A stretch of 64,000 nucleotides of DNA. Source: JAHEME01 sp034435035 (lineage in GTDB: Bacteria; Chloroflexota; Anaerolineae; Aggregatilineales; UBA3940). The notes under the pieces are model-generated. The model did no database searches and was not told where the DNA came from. It was given only the letters and a program-made list of their open reading frames with translations. A program made the position numbers and the translations under genes. Positions 7,655 through 16,258 of this stretch are shown here, in pieces. The stretch covers positions 1 through 64,000 of the forward strand of contig DAOTXW010000025.1 in the NCBI GenBank assembly GCA_034435035.1, read 5' to 3'. Positions within the stretch are counted from its first letter, which is position 1; each line of letters starts with the position of its first letter.

Positions 7655-8461
7655 ATGACTCCACCCGTGTTTGTGATGGGCGATGTCCACGGCCAGATCG
7701 AGAAGCTCACCCGCCTGCTGCGCGAAGCCGGGCTGCTGGGGCCGCACCGACGCTGGGCCGGCGCGGACGCCCGCCTGTGGTTCATCGGCGACTTCTTCGA
7801 CCGCGGCCCGGACGGCATCGGCTGTCTGGAGCTGGCCATGTCGCTCCAGCGCGAGGCGGCGAAGGCCGGCGGGGAGGTGGGCGCGCTGCTCGGCAACCAT
7901 GAGATAGGGCTGCTCTCGGCGCACCGGCTGGGGGCGCAGCGTTCCAGCGGCCCCGGCGGGACGTTCCGCGCCGACTGGGAAACCTACGGCGGCAACCCGC
8001 GCGACCTGGCCGGACTGAAGGCCGAACACATCAGATGGATCGAGGACCTGCCGGCGATGGCGCGTGTCGCCGGCAGGCTGCTGATCCACGCCGACAGCCT
8101 GCTGTACCGGGAATACGGCGCGACGCTGGAAGCGGTCAACCGGGCGTTTGAGGCGGTGGTGCGGGGCAGCGATGCCGCCGCCTGGGATGCGCTGCTCAGC
8201 CGCTTCAGCGACCGTGGCGCCTTCGCCGACGGGACGCCCGGCGGGAGCGCGGCGGCGGCCGGCTTCCTCAGGCAGTACAACGGGCGGCAGATCATCCACG
8301 GGCATACGCCCATCCCGCGGGCGACGGGCTGCCCGGCCGGCAGGGTGCGCGAGCCATACGCCTATGCCGGCGGTCTGTGCCTGAACGTGGACAGCGGGAT
8401 GTACCTGGGCGGGGACGGCTTCCTGGCGATCCTGCCCGGCGGCACGGGGGCGCTGGGATAG
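7655..8461 (+). CDS. Calcineurin-like metallophosphatase (PPP-type)
   Basis: A dinuclear-metal phosphatase of the PPP/ApaH-like group, 268 residues. All signature blocks are present: GDVHGQ near residue 9, GDFFDRG, GNHEIG, the lone HADS histidine and GHTP. It could dephosphorylate Ser/Thr phosphoproteins or dinucleotides; a Hanks-type kinase sits at the start of the window, but they are not in one operon. It follows the DUF554 gene by 26 nt and converges with the helicase gene at 8476. Confidence 0.93.
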   Translation: MTPPVFVMGDVHGQIEKLTRLLREAGLLGPHRRWAGADARLWFIGDFFDRGPDGIGCLELAMSLQREAAKAGGEVGALLGNHEIGLLSAHRLGAQRSSGPGGTFRADWETYGGNPRDLAGLKAEHIRWIEDLPAMARVAGRLLIHADSLLYREYGATLEAVNRAFEAVVRGSDAAAWDALLSRFSDRGAFADGTPGGSAAAAGFLRQYNGRQIIHGHTPIPRATGCPAGRVREPYAYAGGLCLNVDSGMYLGGDGFLAILPGGTGALG

Positions 8462-8475
8462 GAGGCGGGACGCCT

Positions 8476-10299
8476 CTACGGGCCCGCGGCGGGCGTCCGG
8501 CGGGAGACGATCGTCCCTTTCTCGATGTCGTGCAGAAAGCGAGAGGGCTGGCGTACCAGGTGGGTAATGTACAGCCGCTCGGCGGCCCGCGTCATGCTCA
8601 CGTACAGCAGCCGCCGCTGCTGATCCAGCTCATCCTGATCGTCGATCTTCACGCTGGAACTCCGCGGGATCACGCCGTCGTCCACCCCCACCAGGAACAC
8701 CACCGGGAATTCCAGCCCCTTGGACGAGTGCATCGTGATCAGCTTAATCTCGTTCTCCAGCACCCGGAACTCGTCATCCCGGAAGTAGGCGCAGGGGAGG
8801 TCCTTCCGGTCGAAGAACTTCCCCAGCTGCCCCAGCCGGTCATTGCGCAGGCAGATCACGGCAAAGTCGCCGGGCCGGTACTGCCCGGCCTCGCATAACC
8901 GGAGAATCTCCTGCAGGACGAACTCCGCTTCTTCTTCCTCGGAGGCGCAGGCCACGATCACCGGCCTGGGGCCGGGCCGGTTGGCCGCTTCGGGCGGGAT
9001 GTACTCGTTGGCGTCTCTCAGCGACTGGCACCGCTGGATCACGCCGCGGGCCGCTTCCAGGATCTGGGTGGTGTTGCGGAAGTTACGGGCCAGTTCCTGG
9101 CTGCGGCTGCCCACCACATTCACATCAGCTTCCCGCCAGGGGACGCCCCGATAGTAGATACTCTGGGCCGGGTCAGCCAGCAGCGTCAGCCCGGAGCCTC
9201 TCTTCCGGTCGATCACCAGCCGGCGGGCCACCCGCAGCGCCATGGGCGGCAGGTCCTGCGCCTCGTCCACGACCACGGCATTGTAGTAGCCATCAAAGTC
9301 ATCGTTCTCGTCCAGCCGGGCCAGCGCCAGCGCCCCCAGATCGGCGTATTCGATCAGCCCTTTCTGCTCCAGAGCGCGGCAGTAATACTCGAAGCCATCC
9401 CAGATCACCCGCCGCGACTCCTCGCGCAGGCCCAGCCGCCGCCCGAAGCGTTCAACCCGCAGGTACTCCTCCAGGCTGTTGATGCCCCGGCCCTTGAGGT
9501 AGCTGAACTCGGCGGACAGGATGGGCGGCTTCAGGTACTGGGGCAGGTCGCGCAGGTTGTACGTCTGCCTCAGGTAGGTGATGGTCCCGGCCAGCAGGCC
9601 CTCGCGCTGGTCATTGGAGGCGATCCGGCGGCGCGAGTCGCTCAGCAGCCTGTCGAGGATCCAGTCATAGAGGCTGCCTACCTCCACATTGGCGGGCTGC
9701 TCGCCGTAGATCTCGACGAAGAACTCGCCCAGCGCCCGCGCCAGTGTCCGGTTGTAGGTCAGCATCAGCACCCGCGGAGCGCCGGGCAGGCCGGCCTGCT
9801 CGGCGATGCGTTTGGCCCGGTACAGCCCGATGGTGGTCTTGCCTGACCCGGCGACGCCCCGGATCAGCAGCGGGCCGCGAGGGTTGAGGGCAACCAGCCG
9901 TTCCTGTTCCGGGTTCAGGTTCAGCAGCAGCTGCCGGATGCGGCCCTGGCAGTAGCCCTCCAGCTCGTCAGCATTGGCGCGGTACAGCAGGCGGCGCGGG
10001 TTGAAGACGCCGTTCTGCTGCCAGCCGTCCGGGCTGGTCAGGATGTCGGCCAGTGTCCACTTGACGTGATCGCGCAGCGGCAGATCCCAGATCGCCTCAG
10101 CGTCGGTGAGGCCGCTTACCTGCGCGATCAGGTCGTCGGGCACGCCGAACAGCCGGAAATGCACCTCCTTGAAGCCTCTGAAAAGCGGCTCGCCGGGGGT
10201 GTGGCCGGGGGCGGTCTGAACCGTTCCCGGCCGGGCGATCACGTCGGGGCTGAACAGCGGCAGGCCCAGCGCATCGTCGATCCCGCTGTGATCGACCAC
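8476..10299 (-). CDS. UvrD/Rep-type superfamily 1 DNA helicase
   Basis: An ATP-driven 3'-5' DNA helicase. Walker A is GVAGSGKTT (about residues 148-156), motif II VVVDEAQD, motif III LLADPAQSIY, then LARNFRNT, motif V LITMHSSKGLEFPVVFL and motif VI RRLLYVSMTRAAERLY. The first about 110 residues are a family-specific region before the helicase core. The start given is a GTG at 10299 with only a distant GGAGG. The frame continues upstream, through one TGA at 10338-10336, into a RelE-like domain (10542), so the natural protein was probably a RelE-UvrD fusion of about 687 residues. Confidence 0.92.
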   Translation of the reverse strand: MVDHSGIDDALGLPLFSPDVIARPGTVQTAPGHTPGEPLFRGFKEVHFRLFGVPDDLIAQVSGLTDAEAIWDLPLRDHVKWTLADILTSPDGWQQNGVFNPRRLLYRANADELEGYCQGRIRQLLLNLNPEQERLVALNPRGPLLIRGVAGSGKTTIGLYRAKRIAEQAGLPGAPRVLMLTYNRTLARALGEFFVEIYGEQPANVEVGSLYDWILDRLLSDSRRRIASNDQREGLLAGTITYLRQTYNLRDLPQYLKPPILSAEFSYLKGRGINSLEEYLRVERFGRRLGLREESRRVIWDGFEYYCRALEQKGLIEYADLGALALARLDENDDFDGYYNAVVVDEAQDLPPMALRVARRLVIDRKRGSGLTLLADPAQSIYYRGVPWREADVNVVGSRSQELARNFRNTTQILEAARGVIQRCQSLRDANEYIPPEAANRPGPRPVIVACASEEEEAEFVLQEILRLCEAGQYRPGDFAVICLRNDRLGQLGKFFDRKDLPCAYFRDDEFRVLENEIKLITMHSSKGLEFPVVFLVGVDDGVIPRSSSVKIDDQDELDQQRRLLYVSMTRAAERLYITHLVRQPSRFLHDIEKGTIVSRRTPAAGP

Positions 10300-10335
10300 C
10301 CGCCACAGGGCGATCCGATCCTCCGTAAGATGCTC

Positions 10336-10542
10336 TCACAGGATCCGGTAATGGGTGCGATCGACATACGACTCCCGGATCTGCCGGCCCCGGGGCGAGT
10401 TCTTGATCACGTGGGTATTCAGGCTGTTGTGGCCGGGGTTTTGCTGAAGAAAATGGATCTTGCGGGTGACCTGCTCCCTGGCATCAGCGGGCAGGGAATC
10501 CAGGTCCTGAACGAACAGATAGGTTTCGATGAGGGTGTGCAT
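10336..10542 (-). pseudogene. RelE/ParE-like toxin domain, cut by in-frame TGA from helicase
   Basis: 68 residues, MHTLIETYLFVQDLDSLPAD..., matching the N-terminal two thirds of a RelE/ParE fold (helical hairpin with LQQNPGHNSL, then the strand ESYVDRTHYRIL). The stop TGA (10338-10336) falls where RelE proteins carry an aromatic or other residue, and the same frame continues with EHLTEDRIALWRVVDHSGID, the last strands of the fold, straight into the UvrD helicase. The offset is exactly 81 codons between the two annotated starts. One base change (for example TGG or CGA to TGA), a sequencing error or recoding would explain this. No antitoxin gene lies upstream. Confidence 0.75.
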
Positions 10543-10673
10543 AAGGCGACATCCTGTCCAGCTGGCCGGTGCGTCGGCAGGTTACCGTGCCGGTGTCTGA
10601 GCAGCAGGTTAAGCCGCCCGGCGTCAGGGTCAAACCGCGATGGCGCAGCGGCGCAGGCGGCGCCGACCGCCCC

Positions 10674-12092
10674 CTACCGCGCCCGCAGCGCCGCCAGCAG
10701 ATCGTCACCCACCCGGGTGGCGTCGCCGGCGCTCATCACGATCACCACGTCCCCGGGCCGGACGTGATCGGCCAGGTCGCTCACCACCGCGTCCAGCCCG
10801 CCGATGTGCCGGGCATCCGGGTGGCCCATCCGCGCCAGCACGCTCCCCGGCGTGATGCCGTAATCCTCCGCATCCCGCGAGCGGTACACGTCGGTGATGA
10901 TCACATGGTCGGCATCGCCGAAGGCCGCGGCGAACTCAGCCAGCAGCGCGCGCGTCCGGCTGAAGGTGTGCGGCTGCCAGACCGCCCACAGCGGGCGATC
11001 GCCGTAGCGGGCGCGGGCCGCCGCCAGCGTGGCGCGGATGGCCGTGGGATGGTGCGCGTAGTCGTCGATCACCGTCACCCCGCCCGCCTCGCCCTTGAGC
11101 TCGAAGCGGCGGCCTGTCCCGCTGAAGGTCGCCAGCGCGGCGGCGGCCTGATCCAGCGGCGCGCCCAGCCGCACCGCCGCCGCCAGCGCCGCCAAGCCGT
11201 TGCGGACGTTGTGCTCGCCGGGCAGGCGCAGGCTGGCCCGCTGGCTGCCGACCAGCCATGATCCACCCGGCTCTTCCTCCCGGAAGCTAACCGTGAAGGT
11301 CGTCCCGCCCTCCGGCGTCGGCTCCGGGAACAGGGCATTCCAGGAGGCGTTGGGCGTCAGGCCGTAGTCCAGGGTCGGCAGGCCGGCCTCCTCGCGCCCG
11401 GCGATGATCCGGCGCACCTCCGGGTCATCTTCGCAGGCGATCAGCAGGCCGTCGGGCGGCAGCAGGCCGAGGAACTCCGCAAACAGGGCCCGCACATCCT
11501 CGATCCCGGCGAACATGTCCGGGTGATCCAGCTCCAGCGAGGTCAGGATGATGATCTGCGGGCGCAGGCCCAGGAACATGCGGTCGTATTCGTCGGCCTC
11601 GATGACGAAGGCATCGCCCGACCCGGCGCGGGCGTTGACGCCCAGGTCGCGGGCCACCCCGCCGATAATGAAGGTCGGGTCGAGGCCGCAGACGCTCAGG
11701 ATGTGCGCGAGCATCGCGGTGGTGGTGGTCTTGCCATGCGTCCCGGCGACGGCCACGCCGGTTCGCCCGGTCATCAGAGCGGCCAGGATGTCCGCCCGCT
11801 TGTAGATGGGGAGGCCGCGGGCGCGGGCAGCGGCCACCTCCGGGGCATCCGGCGCCACCGCCGAGGAGATCACCAGGGCATCCGGGGTGAAGGCGTCCAG
11901 ATGGGCAGGATCGTGGCCAGTGCGGACCGGGATGCCCAGTTCGCGCAGCGGCGGCAGCAGCGCGCCCTCCTGCTGGTCGCAGCCGCTGACGACATAGCCG
12001 AGCTGGTGCAGCACGCGGGCGATCGGGTTGATGCCGAACCCGCCGATGCCCAGGCAGTGCACGCGGGCGTGGGGAGCGAGAGGCGTAGTCAC
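10674..12092 (-). CDS. murC: UDP-N-acetylmuramate--L-alanine ligase
   Basis: Adds L-Ala to UDP-MurNAc using ATP (peptidoglycan precursor synthesis, cytosol). The N-terminal Rossmann motif is LGIGGFGINPIARVL, the ATP loop AGTHGKTTTTAML, the central DEYDRMFL and SLELDHPDMF, and the C-terminal IDDYAHHPTAIRAT block; all mark Mur ligases, and TAIRAT is typical of MurC. The GTG at 12092, 5 nt after the stop of the upstream gene, gives 472 residues, normal for MurC; the longer open frame is overlap with that gene. Last cell-wall gene of the ftsW-murG-murC cluster. Confidence 0.96.
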   Translation of the reverse strand: MTTPLAPHARVHCLGIGGFGINPIARVLHQLGYVVSGCDQQEGALLPPLRELGIPVRTGHDPAHLDAFTPDALVISSAVAPDAPEVAAARARGLPIYKRADILAALMTGRTGVAVAGTHGKTTTTAMLAHILSVCGLDPTFIIGGVARDLGVNARAGSGDAFVIEADEYDRMFLGLRPQIIILTSLELDHPDMFAGIEDVRALFAEFLGLLPPDGLLIACEDDPEVRRIIAGREEAGLPTLDYGLTPNASWNALFPEPTPEGGTTFTVSFREEEPGGSWLVGSQRASLRLPGEHNVRNGLAALAAAVRLGAPLDQAAAALATFSGTGRRFELKGEAGGVTVIDDYAHHPTAIRATLAAARARYGDRPLWAVWQPHTFSRTRALLAEFAAAFGDADHVIITDVYRSRDAEDYGITPGSVLARMGHPDARHIGGLDAVVSDLADHVRPGDVVIVMSAGDATRVGDDLLAALRAR

Positions 12093-12097
12093 TTGGA

Positions 12098-12418
12098 TCA
12101 GACGGCTGGCGGGGGCGGCCTGCGCTTCTGGTAGGACGAAACCAGCAGGAAGGCGGCCACCGGGGCCACGATCAGTGTGGCGCAGGGCAGGATCATCACC
12201 AGCAGCGAGAAAAGCCCGTACAGGGGGTAGCGCTGCCCCATTTCGTAGCCCCACTGCCAGCCGGCCCGGGCGCCCATCGGGATGTCGCCGCCGGACAGGT
12301 TGTACACCAGGGCCGTCTGCGCCATGAACATCACCAGGCAGCAGAGCGTAAAGCCAATGACGGCAGCCAGGAGCGGCGCCGCCCAGCGAGCATGGGGATT
12401 CCTGAGTATCTCCTGCAT
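12098..12418 (-). CDS. Small membrane protein, two to three helices
   Basis: A 106-residue protein with hydrophobic stretches APLLAAVIGFTLCCLVMFMA and LYGLFSLLVMILPCATLIVA. The ATG at 12418 has GGAGG 8 nt upstream; a GTG at 12433 is less likely. It is encoded between the CvpA-like gene and murC, and its stop nearly touches the murC start, so it belongs to the cell-wall operon. No family is recognised; a role in envelope assembly is inference from position. Confidence 0.75.
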   Translation of the reverse strand: MQEILRNPHARWAAPLLAAVIGFTLCCLVMFMAQTALVYNLSGGDIPMGARAGWQWGYEMGQRYPLYGLFSLLVMILPCATLIVAPVAAFLLVSSYQKRRPPPPAV

Positions 12419-12461
12419 CGCATCCGCCTCCACCTCAACAGCTCGCCGGCGGCGAGACGCT

Positions 12462-13031
12462 CTACAGCACCACTACCAGCACCACCAGGAAGAAGATGAC
12501 CACCAGCACTTCCAGCCACGGGCTGGCCAGGTAGCGCAGCGGCAGCATCGAGATCATCCCCGCGCTGGCCGAATCCGGCAGCGGGCTGATCATCCACGGG
12601 AAGGGGTACTGCGCCACGTGCAGGTACCACCACAGCGCCCCGACGATCAGGTAGCCGTTGATCAGGCCCATGCCCAGCCCCAGAATGCCCTCCTGAATGG
12701 TATCGCGGGCTTTGCTGGCTCCCTTGGCCCGGCCCCCGGTGGCGAAGTTGATCACCACCGGCCCCTGGTAGCCGAAGAACACGACGATCAGCAGGATGGC
12801 CGCCTTGAGCATCACCAGCCGCCGCAGCGTGCCCAGGGGATCGGCGGCCAGCATCTCCGCCGGGGTGCGGCTGATCAGCACGGTCCACACCCACGGGCTG
12901 ATCTTTTCGATGATGAACAGGGCCAGCACCGCAGCCGAAGTGACCTGAATCTCGCGCACCCAGCCGCGCATCAGGCCGATGATTCCGGACAGCACGACGA
13001 AGATCCAGAAGACTGCGGAGAGCTCGATCAC
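12462..13031 (-). CDS. CvpA-like integral membrane protein
   Basis: 189 residues with four or five membrane segments. It opens with IELSAVFWIFVVLSGIIGLMRGWVRE, the pattern of CvpA-family N-termini (a hydrophobic helix followed by G-RG--E), and it has a second pair of helices around VVFFGYQGPVV. The GTG start at 13031 overlaps the murG stop (GTGA). CvpA proteins are linked to envelope homeostasis in other bacteria. A 42-nt gap follows before the next gene. Confidence 0.65.
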   Translation of the reverse strand: MIELSAVFWIFVVLSGIIGLMRGWVREIQVTSAAVLALFIIEKISPWVWTVLISRTPAEMLAADPLGTLRRLVMLKAAILLIVVFFGYQGPVVINFATGGRAKGASKARDTIQEGILGLGMGLINGYLIVGALWWYLHVAQYPFPWMISPLPDSASAGMISMLPLRYLASPWLEVLVVIFFLVVLVVVL

Positions 13032-14179
13032 CGGGTCGGTCGTCCTTGTGTGAGCATGGCTGCGATCCGCGCCGCCGCGTCCGGGCGGGCCAGCGCGCGC
13101 GCCGCGGCGGCCATCCGGGCGCGGGCGTCACCGTCCCGGATCAGCGCCTGCACCTGCGGCGCCAGGTCAGTCATCAGCCGCCCGTCTTCCAGGCGGATTG
13201 CCGCTCCCTGGCCGGCCAGCGCGTCAGCGTTGGTCTTCTGGTAGCGCCAGGCGTGCGGGTATGGCACCAGTATAGCAGGCAACCCGAACAGGGGAAACTC
13301 GCCCAGCGTGCTGGCTCCGGCCCGCGCCACGGCCAGATCGGCCGCGGCCAGCGCCAGCGCCATATCTTTCCCATGCAGGTACTCGCGCAGATGGTACCGC
13401 CCGCGCAGCGCCTCCGGCAGGCCCGCCGCGATCTGGGCGGCGCGGGCGCGGTTGGCTTCCCAGCCCAGCGTACCACTGATATGCAGAATCTGGCAATCGG
13501 CCAGCAGCGCGGGCAGATGCGCCAGCACGGCCTCATTGAGGCTGCGCGCTCCCTTGCTGCCGCCCACCACCAGCAGGGTTGGCAGGTCAGGCTGCAGGCC
13601 CAGGCGCGTCCGGGCGGCCTCACGGGAGGTCGCCTCCCCGGCAGCCGGCTCGCCCAGCGGACCGCAGCCCGCCGCCTGCAGCAGCGCCCGCCGGACCGGG
13701 TAGCCGGTGACGGTCGCCAGCCCGGGCCGGAAATACGCGCTCGAGGCCTCCACGGTCACGGCAACCTGCGCCGCCAGCCGGCTCATAGCGCGGATGGCCG
13801 CCCCCGGCTCGACATCCGGCAGGGCGATCGTGATCGGGCAGCGGCCCCATGCCGCCAGCGTGGCCGGGATCGTCGGCCAGCCGCCTGTGCTGAGCAGCCC
13901 GGCGGGCCGGAAGCGAGCGATCAGCCGCCGCGCCCGCACGGTCCCGGCGGCGATGCGAGCTGCGCTGATCACCGCCCGCGCCCCCACGCCGACCACCGGG
14001 CCGCCGGGCACCGCCTCGAAGGGCAGGCCCTCCCGTTCGACGATGCCGCGCTCCGGGCCGGAGGCGCTGCCCACCCACAGAAACTCGGCGGCAGGCTCCA
14101 GAATCTGGAGGGCCTCGACGATGGCCAGAGCCGGGTAGACTCCGCCTCCGGTGCCGCCTGCGGTGATCAGGATGCGCAT
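13028..14179 (-). CDS. murG: UDP-GlcNAc:undecaprenyl-PP-MurNAc-pentapeptide transferase
   Basis: Makes lipid II from lipid I at the inner face of the membrane. A GT-B fold: the N-terminal G-loop GGTGGGVYPALA, the second G-rich loop VVGGSKGARSLNEAV, and the UDP-GlcNAc region ARAGASTLGEFPLFGLPAILVPYPHAWRYQ with the conserved Glu and Gln. 383 residues. The usual His of the GGTGGH G-loop is replaced by Gly here. The gene overlaps the following membrane-protein gene by 4 nt. Confidence 0.95.
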   Translation of the reverse strand: MRILITAGGTGGGVYPALAIVEALQILEPAAEFLWVGSASGPERGIVEREGLPFEAVPGGPVVGVGARAVISAARIAAGTVRARRLIARFRPAGLLSTGGWPTIPATLAAWGRCPITIALPDVEPGAAIRAMSRLAAQVAVTVEASSAYFRPGLATVTGYPVRRALLQAAGCGPLGEPAAGEATSREAARTRLGLQPDLPTLLVVGGSKGARSLNEAVLAHLPALLADCQILHISGTLGWEANRARAAQIAAGLPEALRGRYHLREYLHGKDMALALAAADLAVARAGASTLGEFPLFGLPAILVPYPHAWRYQKTNADALAGQGAAIRLEDGRLMTDLAPQVQALIRDGDARARMAAAARALARPDAAARIAAMLTQGRPTR

Positions 14180-14223
14180 AGCCCTCGCTTTCGGCGCCTC
14201 AGTTTATGACCCGGCTGCCGGTC

Positions 14224-14928
14224 TCATCCTTCCCCGGCCTCCAGGCCGGCCACCAGCGCCGGCAGTTCCCCCAGATGCGCCGCTTCCAGGCAGCGGCCGC
14301 CGGAATCCGCTGGCGGCGCGGCTTTCTCATGCGACCACGTGATCGTGTAAGGGATGTACACCGCCCACCCGCCCAGCGCGATCACCGGCAGGATATCGGA
14401 GCGCAGCGAGTTGCCCACCATCAGGAAGCGTGCGGGCATCACCCCGTGCCGCTCCAGGATCGCCCCGTAGACCTCCGGCGTCTTGTCGGCGACGATCTCC
14501 ACGTGGCGAAAATAGGGCCGCAGCCCGGAGTCTTTCAGCTTGGACTCCTGATGGATCAGGTCGCCTTTGGTGATCACCATCAGCGGGTGGGCGGCGGCCA
14601 GCGCGGTCAGCGCCTCATGCGCATGATCGAGCAGCCGCACCTCATCGCGCAGCATCGCCCGGCCGATCGCCAGCAGCTCCCCGATGTCCGCCGGCGTGAT
14701 GCGTTCGCCGCCGGCCTCCAGTGCCGCCTCGATCATCGACAGCACAAACCCCTTGACGCCGTAGCCGTACAGATCGAGGTTGCGCATCTCGACTTCGTGC
14801 AGATGCCCGGCGCCGTCCGACGCGCCACAGCGAGCCAGCATCTCACCGAAGCGGCGCTGAGCGTCGGCGTACCGGTCTTCGCTGTGCCACAGCGTATCGT
14901 CGGCGTCGAAGGCGATCAGGTCGAACAC
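14224..14928 (-). CDS. HAD-superfamily hydrolase
   Basis: A 234-residue phosphatase of the HAD superfamily. Motif I is FDADDTLWH (nucleophile and acid Asp), motif II VITKGD, motif III the Lys in ADKTPEVY, and motif IV GNSLRSDILPVIALGG. The cap inserted after motif I is helical, as in subclass C1. The GTG start at 14928 lies 9 nt after the ftsW stop, and murG lies just upstream in this list's coordinates, so it sits inside the ftsW-murG-murC operon. A role in cell-wall precursor or sugar-phosphate turnover is plausible but unproven. Confidence 0.9.
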   Translation of the reverse strand: MFDLIAFDADDTLWHSEDRYADAQRRFGEMLARCGASDGAGHLHEVEMRNLDLYGYGVKGFVLSMIEAALEAGGERITPADIGELLAIGRAMLRDEVRLLDHAHEALTALAAAHPLMVITKGDLIHQESKLKDSGLRPYFRHVEIVADKTPEVYGAILERHGVMPARFLMVGNSLRSDILPVIALGGWAVYIPYTITWSHEKAAPPADSGGRCLEAAHLGELPALVAGLEAGEG

Positions 14929-14937
14929 GGGCGCCGG

Positions 14938-16224
14938 TCAGTCTGTGTGCGTCCGCCGCACCCGGCTGACGCGCCGCCGGTTCGCCGGGATGCTCCGCAG
15001 CCCGCTGCGGTCGTAGTCCGTCGGGGCGGCGCGGTGCTCGATCTGCAGCGGCCGCCGCCGCGAGATGCTCATCAGCAGCCCCACCCCCGTCATCGCCACC
15101 ACCAGACTGGAGCCGCCATAGCTGATAAACGGCAGCGAGACGCCGGAGAAAGGCAGGATGGTGGTCATCACCGCCACGTTGAACATCGCCTCGTAGGCGA
15201 TCCAGCAGCCGATCCCGGCCGCCAGGAGCTGCCCGAACGGCTCGGGCGAGTCGCCGGCGATGTGGAACGCCCGCCAGACGAACAGCGCGAACAGCAGCAC
15301 CACCAGCAGGCAGCCGAACAATCCCAGTTCCTCGCCGATGATGGCGAAGATGCTGTCGGTGTGGGCCGCCGGCAGGAAGCCGAACTTCTGGCTGCTCTGG
15401 CCCAGCCCCACCCCGAACCAGTTGGGGCTGAACGCGCCCTGCCCGCGTCCGGAGGCGCGGAAAGCGATGATCGCCTGCTGTACGTGCCAGCTCGCCTGGG
15501 TCAGGTCGCGCATGGCGTCCACGTGCGACGCCAGGCGCTCGCGGGCATAGTCAAACTGGGTGCTGAGCGTCCACGCCAGCGCTGCCGCGCCCACCCCGAT
15601 CACGCCGATCTGGACGATGTTGGCCCCGGCGATGAAGAACATCGTGCCCGCCGTCAGGACGATCACCGCCGCAGTGCTCAGGTCGGGCTGCAGGACGATC
15701 AGCCCGCCGACCGCGCCGACCAGGATCGAAAACGGGATCAGCCCGTAGCCCAGCCGCCCCAGCTGCTCTCGCCGCGAGGCCAGCCAGGCGGCGAAGTAGA
15801 TGATCACGGCCAGTTTGGCCGCCTCGCCGGGCTGGAATGACCCGCGGTACAGTGACCGCTGTGCACCGAGCGTGCGGTTGTCGTTGAGGATCAGCAGGCC
15901 GGCCAGCGCGGCGATGGTGACCAGCATCAGCCCGGTGGCTATCCGTCGGTCTTTCAGAATGCGGTAATCCATGCGCCAGGCGATGATCAGGATCGCCCCG
16001 CCGATGATCAACGAGCGCACCTGGTTCAGGAAGATGCGCACCGGGGAGCCATACTCCAGGAAGCTCCAGTCGAAGGTGGTCGAGTAGACCATCAGCAGGC
16101 CGATCGCCAGCAGCGCGGCGGTCACCAGGACCAGATACACATCGACATCCAGCACGCCAGGCGCATCGGGCGCGGCATCATCGTGCCGGTCGATCGGAGT
16201 CGAGTCAGTCGTCGCAGCAGCCAT
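14938..16224 (-). CDS. ftsW: SEDS peptidoglycan polymerase FtsW/RodA
   Basis: A lipid II polymerase of the SEDS family, with about ten membrane helices in 428 residues. Family marks are QPDLSTAAVIVLTAG, the AHTDSIFAIIGEELG loop and LPFISYGGSSL; the extracellular stretch GSFQPGEAAKLAVI contains the conserved F-P-E segment. The N-terminal about 30 residues are an acidic cytoplasmic tail and the C-terminus is Arg-rich. Placement next to murG and murC favours FtsW over RodA. An AAGG site precedes the ATG. Confidence 0.93.
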   Translation of the reverse strand: MAAATTDSTPIDRHDDAAPDAPGVLDVDVYLVLVTAALLAIGLLMVYSTTFDWSFLEYGSPVRIFLNQVRSLIIGGAILIIAWRMDYRILKDRRIATGLMLVTIAALAGLLILNDNRTLGAQRSLYRGSFQPGEAAKLAVIIYFAAWLASRREQLGRLGYGLIPFSILVGAVGGLIVLQPDLSTAAVIVLTAGTMFFIAGANIVQIGVIGVGAAALAWTLSTQFDYARERLASHVDAMRDLTQASWHVQQAIIAFRASGRGQGAFSPNWFGVGLGQSSQKFGFLPAAHTDSIFAIIGEELGLFGCLLVVLLFALFVWRAFHIAGDSPEPFGQLLAAGIGCWIAYEAMFNVAVMTTILPFSGVSLPFISYGGSSLVVAMTGVGLLMSISRRRPLQIEHRAAPTDYDRSGLRSIPANRRRVSRVRRTHTD

Positions 16225-16258
16225 AAGCCTTCCGGTTCATCCAGTGCGCGGCGCGGAG

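Noticed and set aside
14206..15840. 544-codon plus-strand frame over HAD and ftsW
   Set aside because: Covers two genes of the opposite strand and has no start context.
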